A model generated the notes under the pieces. That model did not search any database, had not been told where the DNA came from, and saw only the letters and a program-made list of their open reading frames with translations. DNA of 40,255 nucleotides from Clostridiales bacterium (GTDB taxonomy: Bacteria > Bacillota > Clostridia > Saccharofermentanales > Saccharofermentanaceae), in NCBI GenBank assembly GCA_017615755.1, contig JAFZZM010000033.1, forward strand, positions 1-40,255, written 5' to 3'. The stretch's first letter is position 1. The number at the start of each line of letters is the position of its first letter. The position numbers and the translations under genes are program-made. Of this stretch, positions 34,843 through 40,255 are shown piece by piece.

Positions 34843-34868
34843 GTTATTATTCATGACAGAATAATAAC
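34843..34868. promoter_or_regulatory. Perfect 10-bp palindrome, candidate operator between divergent genes
   Basis: GTTATTATTC (34843-34852) and GAATAATAAC (34859-34868) are exact complements separated by ATGACA. The right arm covers a minus-strand extended -10 for the lipoprotein gene (TG, one base, TATTAT; 34861-34869). It ends 18 bases before the plus-strand -10 of the divergent gene, so a bound protein could control both. Confidence 0.55.
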
Positions 34869-34886
34869 ATAACATTTTGGTAGCTG

Positions 34887-34895
34887 TGATATAAT
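34887..34895 (+). promoter_or_regulatory. Extended -10 promoter of the zinc-ribbon membrane protein gene
   Basis: TG at 34887-34888, one base and a perfect TATAAT (34890-34895) lie 47 bases before the ATG at 34942. The -35 region overlaps the end of the palindrome at 34843-34868. Confidence 0.65.
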
Positions 34896-34941
34896 TCAAG
34901 CAAATAGAAGATTTCTTTCCTTACGTAAAGGAGCGTCGCTA

Positions 34942-35574
34942 ATGAAACTGGTTGATATGACTTGTCCAGGCTGCGGAGCGAATCTGCGGGCAAAGCCCGA
35001 AGATCGTGTGGCAGTTTGTGCTTCTTGCGGAAAACAGGTCATGCTGGTACATACCGGTGAGTATGGCGAAGGTTATGATCGCGAGATGGGCAGGATCCAG
35101 GCGCAACGCGATGTTGAAGCCAAGTGGAAAGAGGAAAGAGAAGCGTCGATCCGTCAACGTGAACTCGATAAGAAACTACTCCGGGAAAAACAGGAAAAAG
35201 ACAGGATCAAGAAGCAATTGAAGTGCATCTGCGGTGTGGAAGCCGTCATCTGCGTTCTGTTCTTTATCGTGACCTTGCTTTATGACGGGCCAATCTTTCA
35301 GAAATATATCCGAATGCCGGCGTCTTTCATTCAGCTGGCACTGATTGCCGCGATCTGCCTGTTTTTTACTAAAGATAAATACTATAAGCAGATCGTTCTG
35401 GCCTGTATTCTTTGTGCGGTTGTCGGATGTGTTACCACATTTTTCTCAGTGACGTTGATATGGGTAGTGCTTTTTAATTTGTTGAAACTCATCTGGATGA
35501 TCCGTATTGAACGGGTATCCAGTTCATGGAGAGATATTTTTTCATTTTCGAAAGGAAGTCAAGCAAATGAATAG
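34942..35574 (+). CDS. Zinc-ribbon, coiled-coil membrane protein of unknown function
   Basis: No family is recognised with certainty. The 210-residue protein starts with a zinc ribbon (MTCPGCGANL, VCASCGKQV; Cys8, Cys11, Cys26, Cys29). A charged helical segment follows (about 50-92) rich in Arg, Glu and Lys, then three or four hydrophobic helices between about 94 and 190 (AVICVLFFIVTLLY, IQLALIAAICLFF, and two near the C terminus). The layout suggests a cytoplasmic zinc module tethered to the membrane by the coiled coil. AAAGGAG precedes the ATG. The last eight bases overlap the start of the helical-repeat lipoprotein gene, so the two proteins are probably made together. Confidence 0.72.
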   Translation: MKLVDMTCPGCGANLRAKPEDRVAVCASCGKQVMLVHTGEYGEGYDREMGRIQAQRDVEAKWKEEREASIRQRELDKKLLREKQEKDRIKKQLKCICGVEAVICVLFFIVTLLYDGPIFQKYIRMPASFIQLALIAAICLFFTKDKYYKQIVLACILCAVVGCVTTFFSVTLIWVVLFNLLKLIWMIRIERVSSSWRDIFSFSKGSQANE

Positions 35575-35944
35575 AAGAATTAAGAAAATCGTACTTGTAG
35601 TACTCGCATCTGCAGTCGTAGCCGGCTGCTGTGGCTGCACGGATCTGAAAGAAAAGGCAGATGAGAAGGTATCCGAGATTTCTCAAAGCGCATCGGCTTT
35701 TGTTGAGTCCAAGAAAGAATCAATCAAGGATGATGTTGAGTCTAAGGTCTCCAGCGCCGTGGATGGTGCAAAGGCCAGTGTTTCCGAAGCCATCGATGAT
35801 GCCCGTACAGGTATTTCCAGCGCAATCAACGGTGAGATCGAAGATGCACGTACAGGCATTTCCAGTGCGATCAACGGTGAGATCGCTGATGCTAAGCAGA
35901 CTGTGATCAGCGCGGTGGAATCTGCAAAAGACAATATCAATTAA
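35567..35944 (+). CDS. Small helical-repeat lipoprotein
   Basis: This 125-residue protein is of unknown function. The signal peptide MNRRIKKIVLVVLASAVVAGC ends in the lipobox VAGC with Cys21. The mature part lacks aromatic residues apart from one Phe and consists of amphipathic helix with regularly spaced Ala, Val, Ile and charged residues (ESIKDDVESKVSSAVDGAK). The 14 residues DARTGISSAINGEI occur twice (78-91 and 93-106), a 15-residue period encoded by a 45-base direct repeat. The pattern resembles apolipoprotein or late-embryogenesis-type helical repeats. The start is the ATG at 35567, with AAAGGAAG upstream, inside the end of the preceding gene. Confidence 0.75.
   Translation: MNRRIKKIVLVVLASAVVAGCCGCTDLKEKADEKVSEISQSASAFVESKKESIKDDVESKVSSAVDGAKASVSEAIDDARTGISSAINGEIEDARTGISSAINGEIADAKQTVISAVESAKDNIN
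35798..35887 (+). repeat. 45-bp direct repeat, two copies
   Basis: Copies at 35798-35842 and 35843-35887 encode DARTGISSAINGEI plus one variable residue each. They differ at a few third positions, so the duplication is not brand new. Confidence 0.85.
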
Positions 35945-35978
35945 CATTGTAAAAACTTTCGCATGACTGATCTCTATC

Positions 35979-35987
35979 TGATATAAT
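35979..35987 (+). promoter_or_regulatory. Extended -10 promoter of the ADP-ribosylglycohydrolase gene
   Basis: TG at 35979-35980, one base and a perfect TATAAT (35982-35987). The hexamer contains the A and T of an in-frame ATG at 35986, which therefore lies upstream of the transcript start (about 35994) and cannot be the start codon. Confidence 0.65.
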
Positions 35988-36018
35988 GAAATCACCTATT
36001 GGGGAAGAAGGTGATTTG

Positions 36019-37164
36019 GTGGATAAATCGAGATTGGCATCGGATGTTTTGAAAAAAGTAGAGTCCCGAGAGGCATCCCTGGATAAGATCCGTGGATGCA
36101 TGATCGGCGGAGCGGCCGGAGATGCACTTGGCTTTCCTGTAGAGTTTATGTCCTACGAGAGCATACTTGGCAATTTCGGATCGCTTGGAATCACTGAATA
36201 TAAGATCGATCCTTCCTATGGAAAAGCCCGCATTTCTGATGATACGCAGATGAGCCTTTTTACGGCGAATGGTCTTCTTGTCGGACAGACAAGAGCGGCG
36301 CTGCGTAATTATGCGGGAACACCGAGTTCTTATGTTTACCTTGCTTACCTGGACTGGTTGAAGACGCAGCGCAGTTCTTTTGCCAATGCGCAGAATCTGT
36401 GCTGGATCACTCAGCATAAGGAACTTTGGGATTGTCGTGCGCCGGGAGCTACATGCCTGGACGCACTTTCCAGTGGTGAACAGGGATCTACGAGTAGACG
36501 CATCAATCACAGTAAAGGCTGTGGTGGTGTGATGCGCGTCGCTCCGATGGCGCTTCTTTATCATGATCAGGACGATGACTATGTGGATATGCAGGGAGCG
36601 GAGATTGCCGCTCTCACGCATTCGCATTCGCTGGGATTTATGCCGGCGGCCTTTTTGACACATGTACTGAAACATATCGTGGATCCCGCAAACAAGATGT
36701 CGTTGAAGGAAATCATTCTTGACGCGAAACAGGCAATTACAAGGCTTTTCCCGGAAAGAAAGCATCTTGGCGTATTCATGGATCTTGTAGACCGGGCTGT
36801 TTCTCTGGCCGAAACTTCTTCCGATCCGGATGAAGAGAATATTTCTTATATCGGTGACGGATGGTGTGGTGATGAGGCGCTGTGTATAGCCATTTATTGC
36901 AGCTTACGTTATCAGAATGATTTTTCAAAAGCGATCATTTCTTCTGTAAATCACGGTGGAGACAGTGATTCGACCGGTGCGTTGACTGGAAATATACTTG
37001 GCGCATGGATCGGTTATTCTGCCATTCCGGATGTTTGGAAAACAGATCTGGAGCTGGCTGACGTCATCCTGGAAGTCGCTGATGATCTATGCTATGGGTG
37101 TCTTATGTCGCAAGACAGTACATACGAAGATCCGTTGTGGATCAAGAAGTATGTGAACGTTTGA
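36019..37164 (+). CDS. ADP-ribosylglycohydrolase (DraG/ARH-like)
   Basis: This family removes ADP-ribose from modified proteins or nucleic acids or hydrolyses related metabolites, using two Mg2+ ions. The 381-residue protein has the N-terminal motif GAAGDALGFPVEF with Asp35 and the metal motif ISDDTQMSLF (Asp74, Asp75). Its C-terminal motif is HGGDSDSTGALTGNILGA (Asp315, Asp317). Length is above the usual 300-350. GTG 36019 is preferred because AAGGTG is five bases upstream; TTG 36016 is too close and ATG 36986 would be wrong, while ATG 35986 overlaps the -10 box. No ADP-ribosyltransferase, macrodomain or nitrogenase gene is visible nearby, so its target is unknown. An AT-rich weak hairpin (37169-37183) follows. 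Confidence 0.87.
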   Translation: MDKSRLASDVLKKVESREASLDKIRGCMIGGAAGDALGFPVEFMSYESILGNFGSLGITEYKIDPSYGKARISDDTQMSLFTANGLLVGQTRAALRNYAGTPSSYVYLAYLDWLKTQRSSFANAQNLCWITQHKELWDCRAPGATCLDALSSGEQGSTSRRINHSKGCGGVMRVAPMALLYHDQDDDYVDMQGAEIAALTHSHSLGFMPAAFLTHVLKHIVDPANKMSLKEIILDAKQAITRLFPERKHLGVFMDLVDRAVSLAETSSDPDEENISYIGDGWCGDEALCIAIYCSLRYQNDFSKAIISSVNHGGDSDSTGALTGNILGAWIGYSAIPDVWKTDLELADVILEVADDLCYGCLMSQDSTYEDPLWIKKYVNV

Positions 37165-37250
37165 TATCAAAAATCTGATTTTTATATCAAAATTTGTTAT
37201 AAAATTCTTCGAAATTTCGTAAAATCGGTGCTTTTCGGGAATACTTATTG

Positions 37251-37256
37251 TATAAT
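37251..37256 (+). promoter_or_regulatory. -10 element of the first surface-protein gene
   Basis: TATAAT at 37251-37256 in an AT-rich gap, 36 bases before the ATG at 37292. No good -35 is seen. A 10-base palindrome CGAAATTTCG lies upstream at 37210-37219. Confidence 0.5.
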
Positions 37257-37291
37257 TCCTTAAAGAGAGATAATAAAGAGGAGATGCTGTT

Positions 37292-38902
37292 ATGGGTGAG
37301 AATCGTTGCAAACGTTTGAGTTGCCTTTTTTCTGTATTCGTTTTAATGCTTACTATGATCGCCATCCGGCCGCAGGTAAATGCAGAATGGCAATTTGACG
37401 GTCTTTTCAGTTATCAGGTCAATTATGACGGGGAAACATGTACTTTGATGTATTATGACGGAGAGGCTGCCGGTACGGAACTCAGAGATCTCGTTATTCC
37501 GTCTAAACTCGGTGGATATCCGGTGACAGGAATCGCAAATGATGCTTTCTACGGTTTGAACATTTTTAAATCCATTGTTATTCCGGAAGGCATTGTTTCT
37601 ATTGGTGAACAAGCATTCTATGCTAACTCGAAGTGTACTTCGATCACTTTGCCGTCCACACTCAGAAAGATCAGTGCAAGAGCTTTTATGGCGAATTCGC
37701 TTCTCAAGGAGATCAGACTTCCTAAGGCGTTGGAATATGTCGGATCTCGTGCATTCTACTCTGCATCCGGTCAACTTCATGTTTATGTTTATTCAACGAC
37801 CGCGTACGAGACAGACGCTTTCTTGAACGCTCAGGTTACAGTTATCCAGAATGATGATCCGACGCCTAAGCCTACTATTTCTGTAACACCGACTCCTACG
37901 AAGAAGGTAACCATTACTCCTACTCCTTCGAAGAAGCCGACCAAGGCTCCTACAAAGACACCTACAAAGGCGCCGACCAAGGCTCCTACGAAGACACCTA
38001 CAAAGGCGCCGACTAAGGCTCCTACGAAGACACCTACAAAGGCGCCGACTAAGGCTCCTACGAAGGTACCTACAAAGACGCCTACAAAGTCTACTACTAA
38101 GGCACCGACCAAAACTCCGACAAAGAAAGCAACACCTAAGCCGACACAGAAGGTTACATTCGGTGATTTTGTTGAGCGTTTGTATAAGTGTGCTTTAGAC
38201 AGACCTTCTGATGCAAGCGGTAAGAAGTACTGGATCGAGGAAGTGGAAAGTGGCCGTCGTACCGGTGGTGACTGTGCTCGCTTCTTCCTGCTTGAAGCTC
38301 CGGAGTTTATGAACAGAAATCTTTCTGTGGACGCTTTTGTAGAGACTCTTTATAAGACCTTCTTTGACCGTAAGTCTGATGCTGACGGTAAGAAGGGATG
38401 GGTCGATGCCATCAATTCCAATAAGATGACTCGTGCCCAGGTCGTGGAGAATTTCATTGAGTCCACAGAGTGGTGCAATATCTGCGCGAAATATGGCGTC
38501 AGATCCGGCGCCAAGTACCATAAGGCAACTGAGCCGTCTGCAAATGCAAAGGCGTTTGCAACACGTCTTTATACTTGCTGCCTTGGCAGAAAAGCCGAAG
38601 CCGCTGGTCTGGAATACTGGGCACTGGCTCTGACCAACCTGGAGAAGACAGGCTGTGACGCTGCAAGAGAGTTCTTTACGAGTGCAGAATTCTTGAATCT
38701 GAAGACCTCAAATGAAGAGTATGTCAAGAGATTGTACAAGACCTTCATGGGTAGAACACCTGCAGCGGATGAGGTTTCCTACTGGGCAGGTCAGATCAAG
38801 AGTAAAGCAATGACACGAAATCAGGTGCTCGCATTCTTCGGTTCCTGTGATGAATTCACTGCGATCTGTGCTAAGTACGGAATTGAAAGAGGAAATATCT
38901 GA
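37292..38902 (+). CDS. Secreted protein: BspA-type leucine-rich repeats, Lys/Thr/Pro linker, four DUF4214 units
   Basis: This 536-residue exported protein is probably at the cell surface. A signal peptide covers about 1-31 (LSCLFSVFVLMLTMIAI, cut after VNA). Leucine-rich repeats of the BspA/LRR_5 type follow (about 65-185; GIANDAFYG, SIGEQAFYA, KISARAFMA, YVGSRAFYS). A rigid basic linker rich in Thr-Lys-Ala-Pro spans about 190-288. Four DUF4214-like units follow: about 290-343, 345-402, 420-472 and 475-532, arranged as two pairs, each ending in CAKYG. Each unit has the RLYK..L.R..D..G..YW pattern. BspA repeats often bind host or matrix proteins, and DUF4214 is found in surface and S-layer-like proteins; the actual ligand is unknown. 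AAGAGGAG precedes the ATG. A paralog follows. Confidence 0.85.
   Translation: MGENRCKRLSCLFSVFVLMLTMIAIRPQVNAEWQFDGLFSYQVNYDGETCTLMYYDGEAAGTELRDLVIPSKLGGYPVTGIANDAFYGLNIFKSIVIPEGIVSIGEQAFYANSKCTSITLPSTLRKISARAFMANSLLKEIRLPKALEYVGSRAFYSASGQLHVYVYSTTAYETDAFLNAQVTVIQNDDPTPKPTISVTPTPTKKVTITPTPSKKPTKAPTKTPTKAPTKAPTKTPTKAPTKAPTKTPTKAPTKAPTKVPTKTPTKSTTKAPTKTPTKKATPKPTQKVTFGDFVERLYKCALDRPSDASGKKYWIEEVESGRRTGGDCARFFLLEAPEFMNRNLSVDAFVETLYKTFFDRKSDADGKKGWVDAINSNKMTRAQVVENFIESTEWCNICAKYGVRSGAKYHKATEPSANAKAFATRLYTCCLGRKAEAAGLEYWALALTNLEKTGCDAAREFFTSAEFLNLKTSNEEYVKRLYKTFMGRTPAADEVSYWAGQIKSKAMTRNQVLAFFGSCDEFTAICAKYGIERGNI
37946..38089 (+). repeat. 36-bp tandem repeat encoding APTKTPTKAPTK
   Basis: Three near-identical 36-base units begin at 37946, 37982 and 38018, and a diverging fourth at 38054 (GTA replaces ACA at the first change). 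They differ only at third positions in the first three units. The array forms the linker between the leucine-rich repeats and the DUF4214 units. Confidence 0.9.
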
Positions 38903-38973
38903 TATTGTATTCAAAAAAATAAATATATTGTCCGTTGACATCGTTGTGGGACATTTTTGAGGGGATTAGTTCT

Positions 38974-40255
38974 ATGATAGAAAAACGATGGAAGCGTATT
39001 AGTTGTGCGCTTTCTGTATTAGCTTTGTGTGTTTCGATGATTACTGTACGCCCAGCCGTACAAGCCGCTATTATTTTTGATGACAATTACACATGTACAG
39101 TTCTTTCTTCAACGACATGTGAGATCATGTACTATGATTACGATTACACGGGAACTCCTTTTGCCTATACTGTTCCGGCAACGTTCAAGGACCCGGCTAC
39201 GTCCAAAGTTTATAAGGTCGTTTCTATTGCTGATCAAGCATATTATCAGGTTAATATTTTTTCTTCGATAACGATATCTGAGGGAATAGTTTCTGTTGGA
39301 AATATGGCGTTTTATGAGAGTACAAAGTGTACATCTCTTTCTTTGCCTTCGTCACTAAAGACGATTGGCGATCTTGCATTCAGCAAGAATTCTCTTCTTA
39401 AGAATGTTACGATTCCTAAGACCGTTCAGAGTATCGGTGCTTTTGCATTTCAGACCTATGCACCTGATTCAAAGGCTACAGTGTATTCTACAACGAAATA
39501 TGAATCCAGTTCTTTTAGCGGAAGAGATCTGACTGTTATTCCGGTTACCAATAACCCGACGCCAACCCCGACAAAGGTTCCGTCACCTACAAACAAGCCG
39601 ACGAATACGTCCACTCCGAAGCCGAATACGCCGACACCGACTAAGAAGCCGAATACACCTACTCCGACCAAGAAGCCGAATACACCGACTCCAAAGCCGA
39701 CCAATACATCTACTCCGAAACCGACGAATACATCGACTCCGAAACCGACGAATACATCGACTCCGAAACCGACGAATACGTCTACTCCGAAACCGACGAA
39801 TACGTCTACTCCGAAACCGACGAATACGTCTACTCCGAAGCCGACCAATACATCGACTCCGAAGCCGACGAATACGTCTACTCCGAGACCGACGAATACA
39901 TCGACTCCGAGACCGACGAATACGTCTACTCCGAGACCGACGAATACGTCTACTCCGAGACCGACAAATACGGTTACACCAAGACCAACGAATACAGCGA
40001 CTCCAAAGCCGACCAATACATCGACTCCGAAGCCGACCAATACATCGACTCCAAAGCCGACCAATACATCGACTCCAAAGCCGACCAATACATCGACTCC
40101 AAAGCCGACCAATACATCGACTCCAAAACCGACGAATACGTCTACTCCAAAGCCGACCAATACATCGACTCCAAAGCCGACGAATACGTCTACTCCGAGA
40201 CCGACGAATACGTCTACTCCAAAGCCGACAAATACGGTTACACCAAGACCAACGA
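38974..40255 (+). CDS. Secreted BspA-type leucine-rich-repeat protein with PTNTSTP(K/R) array (3' end outside window)
   Basis: The frame is open from ATG 38974 to the window edge (427 codons). GAGGGG lies about nine bases upstream. It is a paralog of the preceding protein: the signal peptides align (KRISCALSVLALCVSMITVRP against KRLSCLFSVFVLMLTMIAIRP). The leucine-rich repeats match too (SIADQAYYQ, SVGNMAFYE, TIGDLAFSK, SIGAFAFQT), and both have an ESTKCTSLSLPSSL / ANSKCTSITLPSTL segment. After residue 190 it changes to a low-complexity region: TPTPT, two NTPTPTKKP units (39625-39678), then at least 23 copies of PTNTSTPK or PTNTSTPR. What follows, possibly DUF4214 units as in the neighbour, lies outside. 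The region is likely an extended surface stalk and a possible glycosylation target because of its many Thr and Ser. Confidence 0.85.
   Translation, partial: MIEKRWKRISCALSVLALCVSMITVRPAVQAAIIFDDNYTCTVLSSTTCEIMYYDYDYTGTPFAYTVPATFKDPATSKVYKVVSIADQAYYQVNIFSSITISEGIVSVGNMAFYESTKCTSLSLPSSLKTIGDLAFSKNSLLKNVTIPKTVQSIGAFAFQTYAPDSKATVYSTTKYESSSFSGRDLTVIPVTNNPTPTPTKVPSPTNKPTNTSTPKPNTPTPTKKPNTPTPTKKPNTPTPKPTNTSTPKPTNTSTPKPTNTSTPKPTNTSTPKPTNTSTPKPTNTSTPKPTNTSTPKPTNTSTPRPTNTSTPRPTNTSTPRPTNTSTPRPTNTVTPRPTNTATPKPTNTSTPKPTNTSTPKPTNTSTPKPTNTSTPKPTNTSTPKPTNTSTPKPTNTSTPKPTNTSTPRPTNTSTPKPTNTVTPRPT
39697..40255 (+). repeat. 24-bp tandem array, at least 23 units, continuing past the window
   Basis: In-frame 24-base units begin at 39697 and recur every 24 bases to the edge, coding PTNTSTPK or PTNTSTPR. 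Variants are clustered: AAA-ending units come first, AGA-ending units at 39865-39984, then AAG-ending units. Two units differ in sequence (GTT ACA at 39961 and 40225). The block 39913-39991 recurs at 40177-40255, 264 bases (11 units) away, with three mismatches. Confidence 0.95.

Noticed and set aside
37169..37183. AAAAATCTGATTTTT as a terminator after the ADP-ribosylglycohydrolase gene
   Set aside because: The stem is AT-only with a tiny loop and would be unstable; I mention it with the gene but do not call it a terminator.
37831..38112. Antisense Val/Gly-rich frame opposite the APTKTPTK linker
   Set aside because: Again it is a mirror of the low-complexity coding repeat.
39456..40160. Antisense frame encoding a VGFGVDV repeat
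   Set aside because: It is the complement of the in-frame PTNTSTP array. The + strand frame has a start codon, ribosome binding site, signal peptide and a paralog next door.
39697..40255. Possible CRISPR array because of regular 24-bp repeats
   Set aside because: Units are contiguous with no unique spacers, stay in frame and code for a repeated peptide.

Overview
The window reads as the chromosome of a Gram-positive, low-to-moderate G+C bacterium of the class Clostridia. This rests on established knowledge: the Gram-positive replicase PolC, the tsf-pyrH-frr-uppS-cdsA-dxr-rseP-ispG-polC order, the priA-def-fmt-rsmB-rlmN-stp-prkC-rsgA-rpe-thiN order, a PASTA-domain Ser/Thr kinase, and an infC-rpmI-rplT operon with a leader attenuator are all typical of Firmicutes. 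Thr/Pro-rich secreted proteins with BspA-type leucine-rich repeats and DUF4214 suggest a gut or rumen clostridium; I cannot fix the genus.

Region 1 (1-12.7 kb) is a housekeeping superoperon, almost all on the + strand. It holds the end of tsf, a histidine phosphatase with its own promoter, pyrH-frr closed by a terminator, and then uppS, cdsA, dxr, rseP, ispG and polC. It covers translation factors, UMP synthesis, the MEP isoprenoid route (dxr, ispG), undecaprenyl and CDP-diacylglycerol lipid precursors, intramembrane proteolysis and replication. Region 2 (12.7-24.1 kb) continues directly with priA, def, fmt, rsmB, rlmN, a PP2C phosphatase, a PASTA kinase, rsgA, rpe and thiN. Most genes are coupled by overlapping start and stop codons. 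The kinase carries an unusual extra extracellular domain and a Pro/Thr-rich tail.

Region 3 (24.1-31.8 kb) holds a convergent class I aminotransferase, the infC-rpmI-rplT operon with a promoter, an L20-type leader and an ATC start codon on infC, an rRNA methyltransferase, a three-gene K+ uptake operon (two TrkA/RCK proteins and a TrkH/KtrB channel) and a citrate synthase with its own promoter and terminator.

Region 4 (31.8-40.3 kb) is accessory and envelope-related. It holds an acyltransferase-3 protein followed by phosphatidylserine decarboxylase, a lipoprotein gene divergent from a zinc-ribbon membrane protein/helical-repeat lipoprotein pair around a perfect palindrome, an ADP-ribosylglycohydrolase, and two tandem paralogous secreted proteins. 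The first paralog is complete (leucine-rich repeats, Lys/Thr/Pro linker, four DUF4214 units). The second runs off the window inside a 24-bp tandem array encoding a PTNTSTP(K/R) repeat.

No tRNA, rRNA, insertion sequence, phage gene or CRISPR array was seen. No gene-free stretch exceeds 300 bases; the longest are the infC leader region (25318-25611) and the citrate synthase-acyltransferase gap (31788-32020). I found no clear undescribed multi-gene system. The best candidates for new biology are the 34.2-40.3 kb envelope cluster, the modified PASTA kinase and the expanding surface-protein array.
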